NCBI GenBank assembly: GCA_038145075.1
Contig: JAYQOY010000045.1
Span: 1 to 13,927 of the forward strand
Reading direction: 5' to 3'
Length of the DNA stretch: 13,927 bases
Origin: TMED14 sp038145075
GTDB taxonomy: Bacteria; Bacteroidota; Bacteroidia; Flavobacteriales; Schleiferiaceae
The notes under the pieces are model-generated. The model saw only the letters and a list, made by a program, of their open reading frames with translations. It was not told where the DNA came from and ran no database searches. The position numbers and the translations under genes are program-made. Shown piece after piece: positions 1 to 7,204 of the stretch; position 1 is the stretch's first letter, and each line of letters begins with the position of its first letter.

Positions 1-368
1 TGCTGGCGCTGGTTCCCTACTGGGCGACGTGGCCCTTCGAGACCTTGGTGATCCAAAAACGCCCCTGCGCGCATGTGGAGGATGTTTTGCCGGAGGAGGC
101 CAAGAGTTGGGCGGAGGCCCTGGGCGTGGTGACGCGGGCCTACGATGGGGTATTTGGGGTTTCGTTCCCGTATTCGGCCGGTTTTCACCAAGCGCCGCAC
201 GATGGAAAAGGCCATCCCGAATGGAACCTGCACTGGCATGCCTACCCGCCCCTACTGCGCAGTGCGACCGTGAAGAAATTTTTGGTGGGTTACGAGCTGC
301 TGGCGGAGGCCCAGCGCGATTTGACCCCCGAGCAAGCTGCCGAACGCCTGCGTGCCTGCATTTCATAG
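1..368 (+). CDS. galT: Galactose-1-phosphate uridylyltransferase, C-terminal part (5' end outside window)
   Basis: This is the end of GalT, the Leloir-pathway enzyme that exchanges UMP between UDP-glucose and galactose-1-phosphate in the cytoplasm. The frame is open from base 3 and ends at TAG 366-368, giving about 121 residues. It matches the C-terminal third of the E. coli-type enzyme almost block for block: VPYWATWPFETL, then SFPYSAGFHQAP, then LHWHAYPPLLRSATVKKF, then GYELLAEAQRDLTPEQAAERLR. By family knowledge the His of GFHQAP and the two His of LHWHAYPP correspond to the structural metal-site ligands. The catalytic HPH motif lies upstream and cannot be seen. TTG codons inside the frame look like possible starts, but conserved sequence continues upstream of them to the window edge, so this is a truncation by the window and not a short gene. 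A galK neighbour upstream is plausible but unseen. Confidence 0.95.
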   Translation, partial: LALVPYWATWPFETLVIQKRPCAHVEDVLPEEAKSWAEALGVVTRAYDGVFGVSFPYSAGFHQAPHDGKGHPEWNLHWHAYPPLLRSATVKKFLVGYELLAEAQRDLTPEQAAERLRACIS

Positions 369-418
369 AGGTATCTATTCATAATCGTACCCGATGCTCC
401 TATGAAAGGTTTATGTCT

Positions 419-426
419 TACTTTTC
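419..426 (+). promoter_or_regulatory. Candidate Bacteroidota -7 box upstream of the TonB-C gene pair
   Basis: TACTTTTC matches five of the six fixed positions of the Bacteroidota -7 element TAnnTTTG. It lies 3 bases before an ATG at 430 and 21 bases before the preferred ATG at 448. If transcription starts about 5-7 bases downstream, the message begins near 430, so the 430 start would be leaderless and the 448 start would have a short leader. No clear -33 TTTG was found. Confidence 0.35.
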
Positions 427-447
427 CCAATGTATTTACCTACCCCC

Positions 448-903
448 ATGAAACCCCTTTTCAGCCTTCTCGTCTTCACCTTCACCTTTAGTGCTTTAGC
501 CCAAGTGGAAGGGCCTGATGATCCTGATGAGGCTTCGACATTTTCCTTTGCAACGGTGGAACAACGGCCCATTTGGCCTGGGTGTGAGACCCTGACTTCC
601 GAGGAAGCGCGCTTTGAATGTTTCAATTACGGCATGATGAATTTCCTTCGGAACAATTTCAATGTGCCCACCGCGAAGAACAAAAAAGAGGAGAAGGCCC
701 GCACGGGTAAGGTTTATGTTGATTTTGTGATTGAAAAAGACGGCAGCGTGAGCAACGTGAAGATTGTACGCAGCGTGCATCCCGAGGTGGACGCGGAAGC
801 GATCCGAATGGTCAAGAGCATCCCGACCATGCATGCGCCTGCCATGTTAAGCGGCAAACCTGTTCGTCTTCGCTACACTCTGCCTATTAACGTGCAATAC
901 TGA
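448..903 (+). CDS. Exported TonB-C-terminal-domain protein, first of a pair
   Basis: A 151-residue exported protein that is essentially a bare TonB C-terminal domain. Residues 1-19 (MKPLFSLLVF... ALAQ) form a type I signal peptide. The mature part has the Bacteroidota TonB-C pattern: PIWPGC (41-46), GKVYVDFVIEKDGSVSNVKI (87-106), a D-x-EAIRMVKSIP block (115-126) and GKPVRLRYTLPI near the end. TonB proteins span the inner membrane and energise outer-membrane receptors, but this one has no retained membrane anchor and no proline-rich spanner, so it should be free in the periplasm and its role is unknown. Cys46 and Cys58 could form a disulfide. An alternative start at 430 would add MYLPTP and sits right behind a promoter-like box; 448 is chosen because it gives a standard signal peptide. 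The stop overlaps the next start by one base (TGATG), implying translational coupling. Confidence 0.85.
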   Translation: MKPLFSLLVFTFTFSALAQVEGPDDPDEASTFSFATVEQRPIWPGCETLTSEEARFECFNYGMMNFLRNNFNVPTAKNKKEEKARTGKVYVDFVIEKDGSVSNVKIVRSVHPEVDAEAIRMVKSIPTMHAPAMLSGKPVRLRYTLPINVQY

Positions 904-1388
904 TGAAGCGTTTCCTTCTCGCTCTGGTGCTAGGTGCTAGTACGGTCCTTTCGGCCCAAACGTCTGAAGGCTTTACCAGCGGCCCTGTATTTGCGGGCTG
1001 CGATACCACGGGGGGTTCGGAGGCCGCCATTTCCTGCATGCATCAAGCTATCGTTCGACATATCGGCCAAAACTTTACCATCCCAAAGGTTGAGCGCGAC
1101 GCCCTTCATGCCAAAACGGCTGCTTGGAAAGCCTTACCCCGCGGGGAACGGAAAAACACGCCCGAGCCAGAATTAAGTGGCCGCATATACATCACGTTTT
1201 ACGTGGAAATAGACGGAAGTTTAGGCGAGGTTGAGGTGTCTAAAGTCACTGGGGAACTGATGAAGGAAACCCAGGAGGCAGGGATCGAGGTCGTAAAGTC
1301 CCTACCCCCGTTCCAGCGCCCAGCCTATGAAGCCGGAAAACCTGTACGTCAACAGTATACAATTCCGATTTCTGTGCAGGTGATGTAA
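903..1388 (+). CDS. Exported TonB-C-terminal-domain protein, second of a pair
   Basis: A 161-residue paralogue of the preceding gene, with which it overlaps by one base. Residues 1-19 (MKRFLLALVL... LSAQ) are a signal peptide. The mature domain carries PVFAGC (28-33), RHIGQNFTIP (52-61), GRIYITFYVEIDGSLGEVEV (93-112), VVKSLPPF (130-137) and GKPVRQQYTIPI (145-156), the same order of blocks as its neighbour and as the family of small Bacteroidota TonB-C proteins. Cys33 and Cys45 have the same 12-residue spacing as the Cys pair of the first protein. An insertion of about 20 charged residues (67-90) precedes the main beta-alpha-beta region. There is no transmembrane anchor after signal cleavage, so energy transduction in the usual TonB manner is unlikely. 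The pair probably arose by tandem duplication and works in the same place. Confidence 0.85.
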   Translation: MKRFLLALVLGASTVLSAQTSEGFTSGPVFAGCDTTGGSEAAISCMHQAIVRHIGQNFTIPKVERDALHAKTAAWKALPRGERKNTPEPELSGRIYITFYVEIDGSLGEVEVSKVTGELMKETQEAGIEVVKSLPPFQRPAYEAGKPVRQQYTIPISVQVM

Positions 1389-1413
1389 GGGTGCGTAAGG
1401 TTGTACGAGCGAT

Positions 1414-2259
1414 TCACCGCTGCAGATGCACAGCCGTAGCGGCTTCGGGTTCTGGGCTGGTATCTGCGTTCCCACAACGGGCGCGAACAAAGTAAACCCC
1501 CGCCGGCGCTGGACGGCCGTTAACCGTCCCGTCCCAGGTGGCGTCCACCGTTTGGCCGTAGAAAACGCGTTGGCCATTTCGGGTAAAGACTTCCCATTCG
1601 GCCCAATCTGCAAAGGACATTTTAGGCGCGTACCTATCGTTCACGCCATCACCGTTTGGGGTGAAAATGGTCGGAAGCTCTAGCGTCGCTTCATCAGGCG
1701 CAGGGGGCACCGGCGTATACTGCTCGCCGAAAATGTTGTCGAAGTAGATAATCTCGGTTTGGCTTCGGCTCCGAAAATCTGGGAAGAAGACCAGCTGGTC
1801 GTAGGTCAAACCAAAGTGGTCCGAAAAATCAAATTCCAACTGCTCCCACTCGTTAATTTTCGTATTGGCTACCTTGATTTCACCCAAGGACCAATTGTCA
1901 AAGCGCACCAATTTCACGCCCACATCGCTGATGGTGTTTTTGTACACCATGACCCGAATGATCTTATTGCTATTGTCAATCGTGAAGGTGCCCACCCCCG
2001 CTCCATGCTGGGTCTCGCAGCCCGCAAAAGGCGCCCCCTGTGGAAGCGCCGTAAACTTGGCCACGGTTGGGCTAGGGTTGTACCCGTTGGGGTCGGGGGC
2101 GGGATTCGCCACAAACTCCAAGGGTGGATTGCTCCCGTCTTCAAACACTTTCCAAAACCACGCCTGCCCTATCCCATTGGGCTCAAAGTCAATAGGACCG
2201 TTCTGCGCCACCAAAGGACACGCAGCAAGCAAAAGAGGATAAAGAAAGAGCTTCTTCAT
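1414..2259 (-). CDS. T9SS-secreted sugar-binding-like protein with CHU_C (gliding motility-associated) C-terminal domain
   Basis: A 281-residue predicted secreted protein. Residues 1-19 (MKKLFLYPLL, LAACPLVAQ) form the export signal. Residues about 22-178 resemble the beta-sandwich, putatively carbohydrate-binding module that I recall beside GH16 laminarinases in marine Bacteroidota: IDFEPNGIG, VAKFTA, GTFTIDNSNKIIRVMVYKN, SDVGVKL, GEIKVANTKINEWEQLEFDF, FFPDFRSRS, IYFDNIFGE. Residues about 194-262 form the CHU_C domain (LPTIFTPNGDGVNDRYAPK, WEVFTRNGQRVFYG, TWDGTVNGRPAPAGVYFVRA), the type B sorting signal of the type IX system, placed at the C-terminus as expected. The start at 2259 gives the signal peptide; an upstream in-frame ATG at 2382 only adds unrelated residues. 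The LAAC at 11-14 also reads as a lipobox, which would conflict with T9SS release. It converges with the TonB-C pair (25-bp gap) and diverges from the gene at 2447. It contains no catalytic module, so binding is the likely role. Confidence 0.85.
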   Translation of the reverse strand: MKKLFLYPLLLAACPLVAQNGPIDFEPNGIGQAWFWKVFEDGSNPPLEFVANPAPDPNGYNPSPTVAKFTALPQGAPFAGCETQHGAGVGTFTIDNSNKIIRVMVYKNTISDVGVKLVRFDNWSLGEIKVANTKINEWEQLEFDFSDHFGLTYDQLVFFPDFRSRSQTEIIYFDNIFGEQYTPVPPAPDEATLELPTIFTPNGDGVNDRYAPKMSFADWAEWEVFTRNGQRVFYGQTVDATWDGTVNGRPAPAGVYFVRARCGNADTSPEPEAATAVHLQR

Positions 2260-2313
2260 GGGGGTTGTGGCCAAGTCCCAGGCACAAGGGTACATGCATG
2301 GACGACTTATGGT

Positions 2314-2321
2314 TAAAGGTA
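2314..2321 (-). promoter_or_regulatory. Candidate -7 box for the CHU_C-domain gene
   Basis: On the minus strand this reads TACCTTTA, five of six matches to TAnnTTTG. It lies 54 bases before the ATG at 2259, predicting a leader of roughly 45-50 bases. No convincing -33 TTTG is present at the usual spacing. It shares the 187-bp divergent region with the promoter of the gene at 2447. Confidence 0.4.
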
Positions 2322-2413
2322 CCACAATAAAAATGGAACGTGGGTTTTTCTTTTCTACTCGTTGTGAGGGACTTATAGTCACTTAAACCGAATCAAACCC
2401 GCTCATTTTATAC

Positions 2414-2421
2414 TACCTTTC
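2414..2421 (+). promoter_or_regulatory. Candidate -7 box for the PKD-domain T9SS gene
   Basis: TACCTTTC matches five of six fixed positions of TAnnTTTG and repeats the TACCTT core seen in front of several genes here. It is 25 bases before the ATG at 2447, which predicts a leader of about 18-20 bases. Confidence 0.4.
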
Positions 2422-2446
2422 TTGGAAGCAACCTAAACGCTACCCC

Positions 2447-4495
2447 ATGAAAACCCTGAAGCTCGTCCTTTGCTTGGCCCTTTTTGCCTGGATGTCTCCG
2501 TCTGCTTTTGCCCAAACCTCCGGCGGCCCCGACGCCTACGGCTACACCTGGAAAAACAGCAGCCACACTAGCAATCCCCCTACCTACAGTTGGGTAGACA
2601 TCACTACGCGCGGCGACCAAGTCACCGGACTGGCTGACGACAACGTCGTGGGCCCCTTCCCGCTTCCTCAGGGCTTTCAGTACTACTGGTATCCGGTGTC
2701 CCAAATTTGGATCGGCAGCAATGGCTACATCAGTTTCAATGGGGTGAATATGGCTTCCCCCTTTCCCAGCACCGTGCCCTCCCCTGCAGGCGGCAACGAC
2801 TGGCTCGCACCGCACATGGCAGACCTGAATTTTTCAGGCAGCAACAACCCTGCGCAGTGCTATTTCTTCGCCAACCAAGACTCCTTGGTGGTGAGCTTCA
2901 TCAACGTGCCGTACTGGAGTGTATCGGCACCCGGCTACAGCGGCAGCAACTCCTTCCAGATTGTTTGGACCAAAGCCGATAAGCACATCCAATTCAACTA
3001 CCAGAGCTTATCCTCTGCGGGTGCAACCTCCCAGGACTGCGTAACCGGAATTGAAAACGTCACCGGCGCCCTCGGCCTGCAGAACTACATTGACGTAGTG
3101 CCCTCCAACAGCTTTGCCATCAAGTACTACTACCCCTCTGTGGTGACTTATGCGGTGACGGACGGCGGCATCAACTGGAACAACAACGACCGAAATGGCG
3201 GCTACTTCATCCCCGTCAACAGCATGCAAAGCTTCCAGGCGAACATCAAAAACTTTGGCAACCAATCGCTTTCCGCGTTTACCGCCACGGACACGATTTA
3301 TTCGGTGCTGACGCCTATCGTAAACGGTTCGGTCGCCGTGCCTGCCTTGCAACCCGGCGAGGATACCACCTTGACCTTCTCCAATACTTTCATGGCGCAG
3401 TTCCCGGCCATCTTTAAACTCAGCTCTCGGGTATCCGGAATCACCGGGGACATGGTCGCGGCCAACAACCGAAAATCACAAAAAATCGTCGCCGTCAACA
3501 CGACCCAAACCCAGTACACCCTCGACTACAGCGACGGTGTGCCCGACGGAACCGGCCTCAGCTGGAACGGCGGAGGCGGTGGAATTGGTGTCTACATCGA
3601 ACCTCCCATCTTCCCGGCCCAAATCAACGGCTGCCAATTCCTCGTCACGGCGCAACCCACCACACCAGTCGACTGCTATGTCATGCTCTACGACGACAAC
3701 GGTCCCAACGGCACCCACGGCACCTTGCTGGACTCCGTCGTGGTGTCTGCCAGCAACGTCTTTGTCGGTTCCTACACGACCGTCATGTTCCCCAACGCTC
3801 CCTTCTACAAGACGTCGGGCGGCTACTATTTGGTCTGGTACATGGGCGGATCTGGTATTTCCCTAGGACGTGATTTGACCCCTCCCACATCTCAGCAAGC
3901 ATATGAAGTTTTGGGGAATGCTTGGGCGCATTACCGCGATATGTATACGGAGGACTTCTGCATGGGCCTTTTGGTATCCAATGCGCCTTTCCCTGCGGCG
4001 AATTTCTCGATGGATACGACCCAAATGCCCACCATCGCCTTCACCGACCTCAGCACCAATTCCCCCACCACGTGGCATTGGGACTTTGGCTTCAACAACG
4101 ACACCTCGGTGGTCCAAAACCCCAGCTACACCTACACGCAAAACGGCACCTACACCGTCTGCCTCGCCGTCACCAACTCCTTGGGCAGCGACACCGTGTG
4201 CAAGACTGTCACGATCCGAGGCATCGGCATAGATGAATCAGCTGAACTCGCCTGGGCCTTGTACCCCAACCCCACGTCCGGCGCGCTTTACTTAAGGCTG
4301 CCTTCGGATGTCGATGTTAAATCCGTCATGCTCCGCGTCACCAATATGCTAGGCCAGGAACTGCCTTTGCGCTGGTCGGTGGACGGCTCCTCACTCCGAA
4401 CCGAACTCCCCTCCGCCAGCGGTCTCTATCTGGTCGAACTCCTTGATCGCTCCAGCGGCGAAAGCCTTGGCGTGAAGCGGGTGGTGGTGCGGTGA
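2447..4495 (+). CDS. Large T9SS-secreted surface protein with PKD domain and type A sorting domain
   Basis: A 682-residue secreted protein of unknown substrate. Residues 1-22 (MKTLKLVLCLALFAWMSPSAFA) are a signal peptide. The region from about 28 to 230 is a beta-rich module that begins GPDAYGYTWKNS and contains ADDNVVGPFPLPQGF and QIWIGSNGYISFNGV, an arrangement seen at the front of many Bacteroidota exported proteins. A middle region (about 250-510) looks like further beta-sandwich material. Residues 514-590 are a PKD domain (FTDLSTNSPTTWHWDFG, NPSYTYTQNGTYTV). The last 78 residues start LYPNPTSGALYL and end in VKRVVVR, a type A T9SS sorting domain that directs passage through the outer membrane and anchoring. 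No catalytic motif was recognised, so adhesion or substrate binding is the best guess. It is divergent from the CHU_C gene, and the next gene begins 25 bases after its stop. Confidence 0.88.
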   Translation: MKTLKLVLCLALFAWMSPSAFAQTSGGPDAYGYTWKNSSHTSNPPTYSWVDITTRGDQVTGLADDNVVGPFPLPQGFQYYWYPVSQIWIGSNGYISFNGVNMASPFPSTVPSPAGGNDWLAPHMADLNFSGSNNPAQCYFFANQDSLVVSFINVPYWSVSAPGYSGSNSFQIVWTKADKHIQFNYQSLSSAGATSQDCVTGIENVTGALGLQNYIDVVPSNSFAIKYYYPSVVTYAVTDGGINWNNNDRNGGYFIPVNSMQSFQANIKNFGNQSLSAFTATDTIYSVLTPIVNGSVAVPALQPGEDTTLTFSNTFMAQFPAIFKLSSRVSGITGDMVAANNRKSQKIVAVNTTQTQYTLDYSDGVPDGTGLSWNGGGGGIGVYIEPPIFPAQINGCQFLVTAQPTTPVDCYVMLYDDNGPNGTHGTLLDSVVVSASNVFVGSYTTVMFPNAPFYKTSGGYYLVWYMGGSGISLGRDLTPPTSQQAYEVLGNAWAHYRDMYTEDFCMGLLVSNAPFPAANFSMDTTQMPTIAFTDLSTNSPTTWHWDFGFNNDTSVVQNPSYTYTQNGTYTVCLAVTNSLGSDTVCKTVTIRGIGIDESAELAWALYPNPTSGALYLRLPSDVDVKSVMLRVTNMLGQELPLRWSVDGSSLRTELPSASGLYLVELLDRSSGESLGVKRVVVR

Positions 4496-4508
4496 GGGTA
4501 TGGGGCAG

Positions 4509-4516
4509 TACCTTTG
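4509..4516 (+). promoter_or_regulatory. Perfect -7 box (TACCTTTG) four bases before an ATG
   Basis: TACCTTTG matches all six fixed bases of the Bacteroidota -7 element. Only CCCC separates it from the ATG at 4521, so transcription starting 5-7 bases downstream would begin at or next to the start codon and give a leaderless mRNA. No -33 TTTG is apparent. The box also argues for 4521 as the start over the in-frame ATG at 4500. Confidence 0.5.
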
Positions 4517-4520
4517 CCCC

Positions 4521-4832
4521 ATGATGCCTCCCCCCTTCCAGGATTTGAAAAGCCAAACGCGCCTCGTCACCCCGCGCCGCATCGGCACAACCGCCTTGCG
4601 CATCGCCATTGCGGGAGTGATTGCCTACATCTTGAGCTCGCAATCGCCTTGGGTCATGACCCTTTGGTACCTCTATGCCGGCTTTAACGTGTTGGTCTTG
4701 GTGGGATTTTGGGCCTTCAGCCGATTCCTGCGCAAAAAACTAGGCGCTTTGGGCCAGCAGTTTGGGCAGGTTCAACAGGACGAAGACCTCGGAGAGGCCG
4801 AAGTCATCGAAGACGCCCAAATCGAAGACTAA
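4521..4832 (+). CDS. Small membrane protein with two helices and acidic C-terminus
   Basis: A 103-residue protein of unknown family. Two hydrophobic segments are visible, about residues 23-40 (TALRIAIAGVIAYILSS) and 45-67 (VMTLWYLYAGFNVLVLVGFWAF). A basic stretch (RFLRKK, 68-73) follows, then an acidic tail that ends EDLGEAEVIEDAQIED. The basic residues before helix 1 and after helix 2 suggest that both ends face the cytoplasm. The start at 4521 is preferred over an in-frame ATG at 4500 because a perfect -7 box ends four bases before it; the next codon is also ATG. The stop is two bases from the stop of the convergent kinase-GH32 ORF, so no terminator fits between them and the two transcripts should overlap at their 3' ends. 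Function cannot be assigned. Confidence 0.7.
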   Translation: MMPPPFQDLKSQTRLVTPRRIGTTALRIAIAGVIAYILSSQSPWVMTLWYLYAGFNVLVLVGFWAFSRFLRKKLGALGQQFGQVQQDEDLGEAEVIEDAQIED

Positions 4833-4834
4833 CC

Positions 4835-6319
4835 CTACTTGCTCGCTCGGCGGTACACCGTCACGTCGAGGCCATCCTGCGCCGTGATGTGGAGGTGGCT
4901 AAACCACTGCTTCACAAAGAAGAGGTCCGTCAAGGACACCAAGCCCGACTCCCCTAGGTATTCCAGCGAGGAACCGTCTAGAATGACGAGGTGCTGCCCG
5001 TCGCCCTGCTGAACGAAGTCGACGTGTTCGACGGAGGCAAACTTGGGCGAGAAGTCTAGGTTTTGGAGGCCACGGCGGTCGACGGTGACCCCCTGTTCGT
5101 CCATTCGGAGCGTTAAGGTGTCGCCCGCATCGGAACTCCACAGGAGATTCACTAAGCCAGGGCCTTCCCATTCAATCACGAGCTGATGCGCATCCGCGAT
5201 GGGGTAGCTGTCCCCATCCGCTACGGCTTCAGACCAGGCTTCCGCCGTGAACAGATCCGAGGTCACCCACTGATTCAAGCGATAGCCGGCGGGGGTGGCT
5301 TTGAGTTCAAGATCGCGCGCCAAAGTCATGGCCGAACGCCATGCCTCCGTGGGCACCTGCTGCCCGTACTCCCAGTTGCTCATCCAGCCGATAAACAAGG
5401 GCGAAGGGCCCGAACCGGCCAGGCCTTTCTGGTGGAAGGTGACTCCGGCATAGTTGTCGCGACCGGCATCCAGCCACAGCAAGGAAGGCTTGGCATCGTC
5501 CGGCGTAAAGGTTACCCCGTCAAAGTCCCCCACGAAGTACTGGGTGCCGCTTCCGCCCGCGGGATGGCCCGGGTTGATGCTCACAAAGAGCACCCATTTT
5601 TGGGAACCATCGCTTGCCGTGAAGGGGATGAGGTCGGGGCATTCCCAAACGCCCCCATGCGCACCGACGCCCTCTCCAAACGAACTCGCATACGTCCAGT
5701 CGATCAAATTGGGGCTGCTGTAAAAGCGTATGTGCTGCCCCACCGCCAAGGCCATGATCCACTGACCCGAGGCCTCGTACCAAGACACTTTGGGGTCGCG
5801 GAAATCCTGTTCACCCGGATTGGAGAGCACCGGATTGTTGGCGTATTTGGTGAAGGTGTAGCCCCCGTCCAAGCTGTAGGCGATTCCTTGCGTTTGGTGG
5901 TTGTCGCTAGGGCGGTGGTAGGTGTAGATAGCCACGACGGCCGGAGTTTCGGCCGAACCCAAGCCCGACGTATTGTTCACGTCCACCACGGCAGAACCCG
6001 AAAAGATGTAGCCCAAGTCGTCAGGCGCCAAAGCCACGGGATGGTGCTCCCAGTGGATGAGGTCCTTGGTGGTGGCATGCCCCCAGTGCATGGGCCCCCA
6101 CACCGTGGAGTCCGGGTAGTACTGGTAGTAGAGGTGATAGGTGTCGACGCCGTCGAAGAAGAGGCCGTTCGGGTCGTTCATCCAATGCGCCTGAGGCGTA
6201 AAGTGCAAAGCGGGACGGTAAAGGGCGTCGCTGGCCACATCGGCCACAGGCCGAGTAGGCGCACAGGCCTGCATCAGCAAGCCGGTCGCCCCGGCCCAAA
6301 GACTAGCGCGGTAATTCAT
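4835..6319 (-). other. GH32 lipoprotein module with its own possible start codon inside the fusion ORF
   Basis: Reading from the internal ATG at 6319 gives a normal 494-residue GH32 lipoprotein. It has a short basic n-region (MNYR), a hydrophobic stretch (ASLWAGATGLLM), Cys19 after QA as a plausible though imperfect lipobox, a short linker (APTRPVADVASD), then the catalytic five-blade propeller starting at LHFTPQAHWMNDPNG. The sequence around this ATG is CCTATGAATT, and its ATGA would give a TGA stop if the kinase were read one base later, the same overlap style as at 7201-7204. Translational coupling from the kinase could start this product separately. The pattern GWMSNWEYGQQVP and WRSAMTLARDLEL is typical of exo-acting fructan beta-fructosidases and levanases, but substrate cannot be fixed from sequence. 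Confidence 0.6.
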
Positions 6320-7204
6320 AGGAGGATGAGTGGCTAAAAAGTCATGAAGAAGGTCCAGAGGCACTACAGGGGTAGCGCCTTGCGAACCGGAAACCCGGCA
6401 CGCCGCAGCCGAGGCCCAACGCAAGGTATCGGCGATGGATAGGCCTTGGGCCTGGGCATATAGGTAGCCCGCTAGGAAGGCGTCCCCGCTGCCCACCGTA
6501 TCGACCACGTCCACGGGGAAGATGGGGTGGTGCCAGACGTTACCACCTGCAATCAAATAGGCCCCCTTGGCGCCGTCGGTGACCAGGATATGTTCGGCCT
6601 GCGGGAAGTGCTCGGCAAATAGTGCAAGGTCTTCGCACCCCTCCTGTGGGGCACTGAGCTCACGGAAATTCAGCCATTCGTGCAGCTCGTCGCGGTTGAG
6701 CTTGATCACCTCCACCTGCTGCATCAGCGGCTCAATCACCTTCCAGTCCACATAGGGCGCCCGAAGGTTGATGTCCATCACGCGGCGCGGCACGACCTTC
6801 AGATAGTCCTGAAGGGCCGAACGCGATTCTACATTCCGCAACGCCAAGGAGCCAAAGACCAAAACCTCTGCCTGCCCAGCCAACGCTGCATCAAAGGGGA
6901 TGCCGTCCCAAGCGGCCGGCGCACAGATGTCATACGAAGGACTGCCTTTGGCATCCAAGGTTACATCGACCCAGCCGGTCCGCCAGCTCGGATGCTGGGC
7001 GAGGCCCGTCAAGGGAAAGCCTCGTTCGGTTAAAAAGGCCCGCAGCGTCTCTGCGTGGGCATCCGGGCCCAAAGCGGAAGCGATGTGCGTGGACTGCCCC
7101 CACTGGTGCAGGTGCAAGGCCACATTGAGGGGGGCGCCTCCCACGACGGGACCGCTAGGCAGGCCGTCGAAGAGAACTTCCCCAAAGCAAAGAAATGCGC
7201 TCAT
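4835..7204 (-). CDS. Single-ORF fusion: PfkB fructokinase followed by GH32 fructan/sucrose hydrolase
   Basis: A 789-residue ORF made of two complete enzymes. Residues 1-295 are a PfkB-family fructokinase: CFGEVLFDG, GGAPLNVA (22-29), DINLRAPYVDW (144-154), KLNRDEL (168-174), LVTDGAKGAY and the signature DTVGSGDAFLAGYL with catalytic base Asp241. This half would phosphorylate fructose with ATP in the cytoplasm. Residues 296-789 are a GH32 enzyme: WMNDPNG with nucleophile Asp344, FRDP (468-471) and WECPD with acid/base Glu521, plus a C-terminal beta-sandwich. GH32 cleaves beta-fructosides such as levan, inulin or sucrose. Residues 296-314 look like a lipoprotein signal (MNYRASLWAGATGLLMQAC) and would send the GH32 half out of the cytoplasm, so the fusion is contradictory in topology. 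The start overlaps the transporter stop (ATGA). Possible readings are a real fusion, a fusion with an internal start at 6319, or a one-base frameshift or sequencing error joining two genes. Confidence 0.9.
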   Translation of the reverse strand: MSAFLCFGEVLFDGLPSGPVVGGAPLNVALHLHQWGQSTHIASALGPDAHAETLRAFLTERGFPLTGLAQHPSWRTGWVDVTLDAKGSPSYDICAPAAWDGIPFDAALAGQAEVLVFGSLALRNVESRSALQDYLKVVPRRVMDINLRAPYVDWKVIEPLMQQVEVIKLNRDELHEWLNFRELSAPQEGCEDLALFAEHFPQAEHILVTDGAKGAYLIAGGNVWHHPIFPVDVVDTVGSGDAFLAGYLYAQAQGLSIADTLRWASAAACRVSGSQGATPVVPLDLLHDFLATHPPMNYRASLWAGATGLLMQACAPTRPVADVASDALYRPALHFTPQAHWMNDPNGLFFDGVDTYHLYYQYYPDSTVWGPMHWGHATTKDLIHWEHHPVALAPDDLGYIFSGSAVVDVNNTSGLGSAETPAVVAIYTYHRPSDNHQTQGIAYSLDGGYTFTKYANNPVLSNPGEQDFRDPKVSWYEASGQWIMALAVGQHIRFYSSPNLIDWTYASSFGEGVGAHGGVWECPDLIPFTASDGSQKWVLFVSINPGHPAGGSGTQYFVGDFDGVTFTPDDAKPSLLWLDAGRDNYAGVTFHQKGLAGSGPSPLFIGWMSNWEYGQQVPTEAWRSAMTLARDLELKATPAGYRLNQWVTSDLFTAEAWSEAVADGDSYPIADAHQLVIEWEGPGLVNLLWSSDAGDTLTLRMDEQGVTVDRRGLQNLDFSPKFASVEHVDFVQQGDGQHLVILDGSSLEYLGESGLVSLTDLFFVKQWFSHLHITAQDGLDVTVYRRASK

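Noticed and set aside
2363..2381. Imperfect inverted repeat (GTGA...TCAC with GACT/AGTC inside) in the divergent T9SS promoter region
   Set aside because: The arms are four bases long and interrupted, too weak to call an operator.
2260..2382. Extended N-terminus of the CHU_C protein from an ATG at 2382
   Set aside because: It would bury the signal peptide 41 residues inside and would start upstream of the -7 box; 2259 gives a normal leader.
5186..6337. Long plus-strand open frame of 383 codons opposite the GH32 region
   Set aside because: It is antisense to well-conserved GH32 catalytic motifs, is Arg/Gly/His/Val-rich with no recognisable domain, and reflects the high GC third-position pattern of the real gene.
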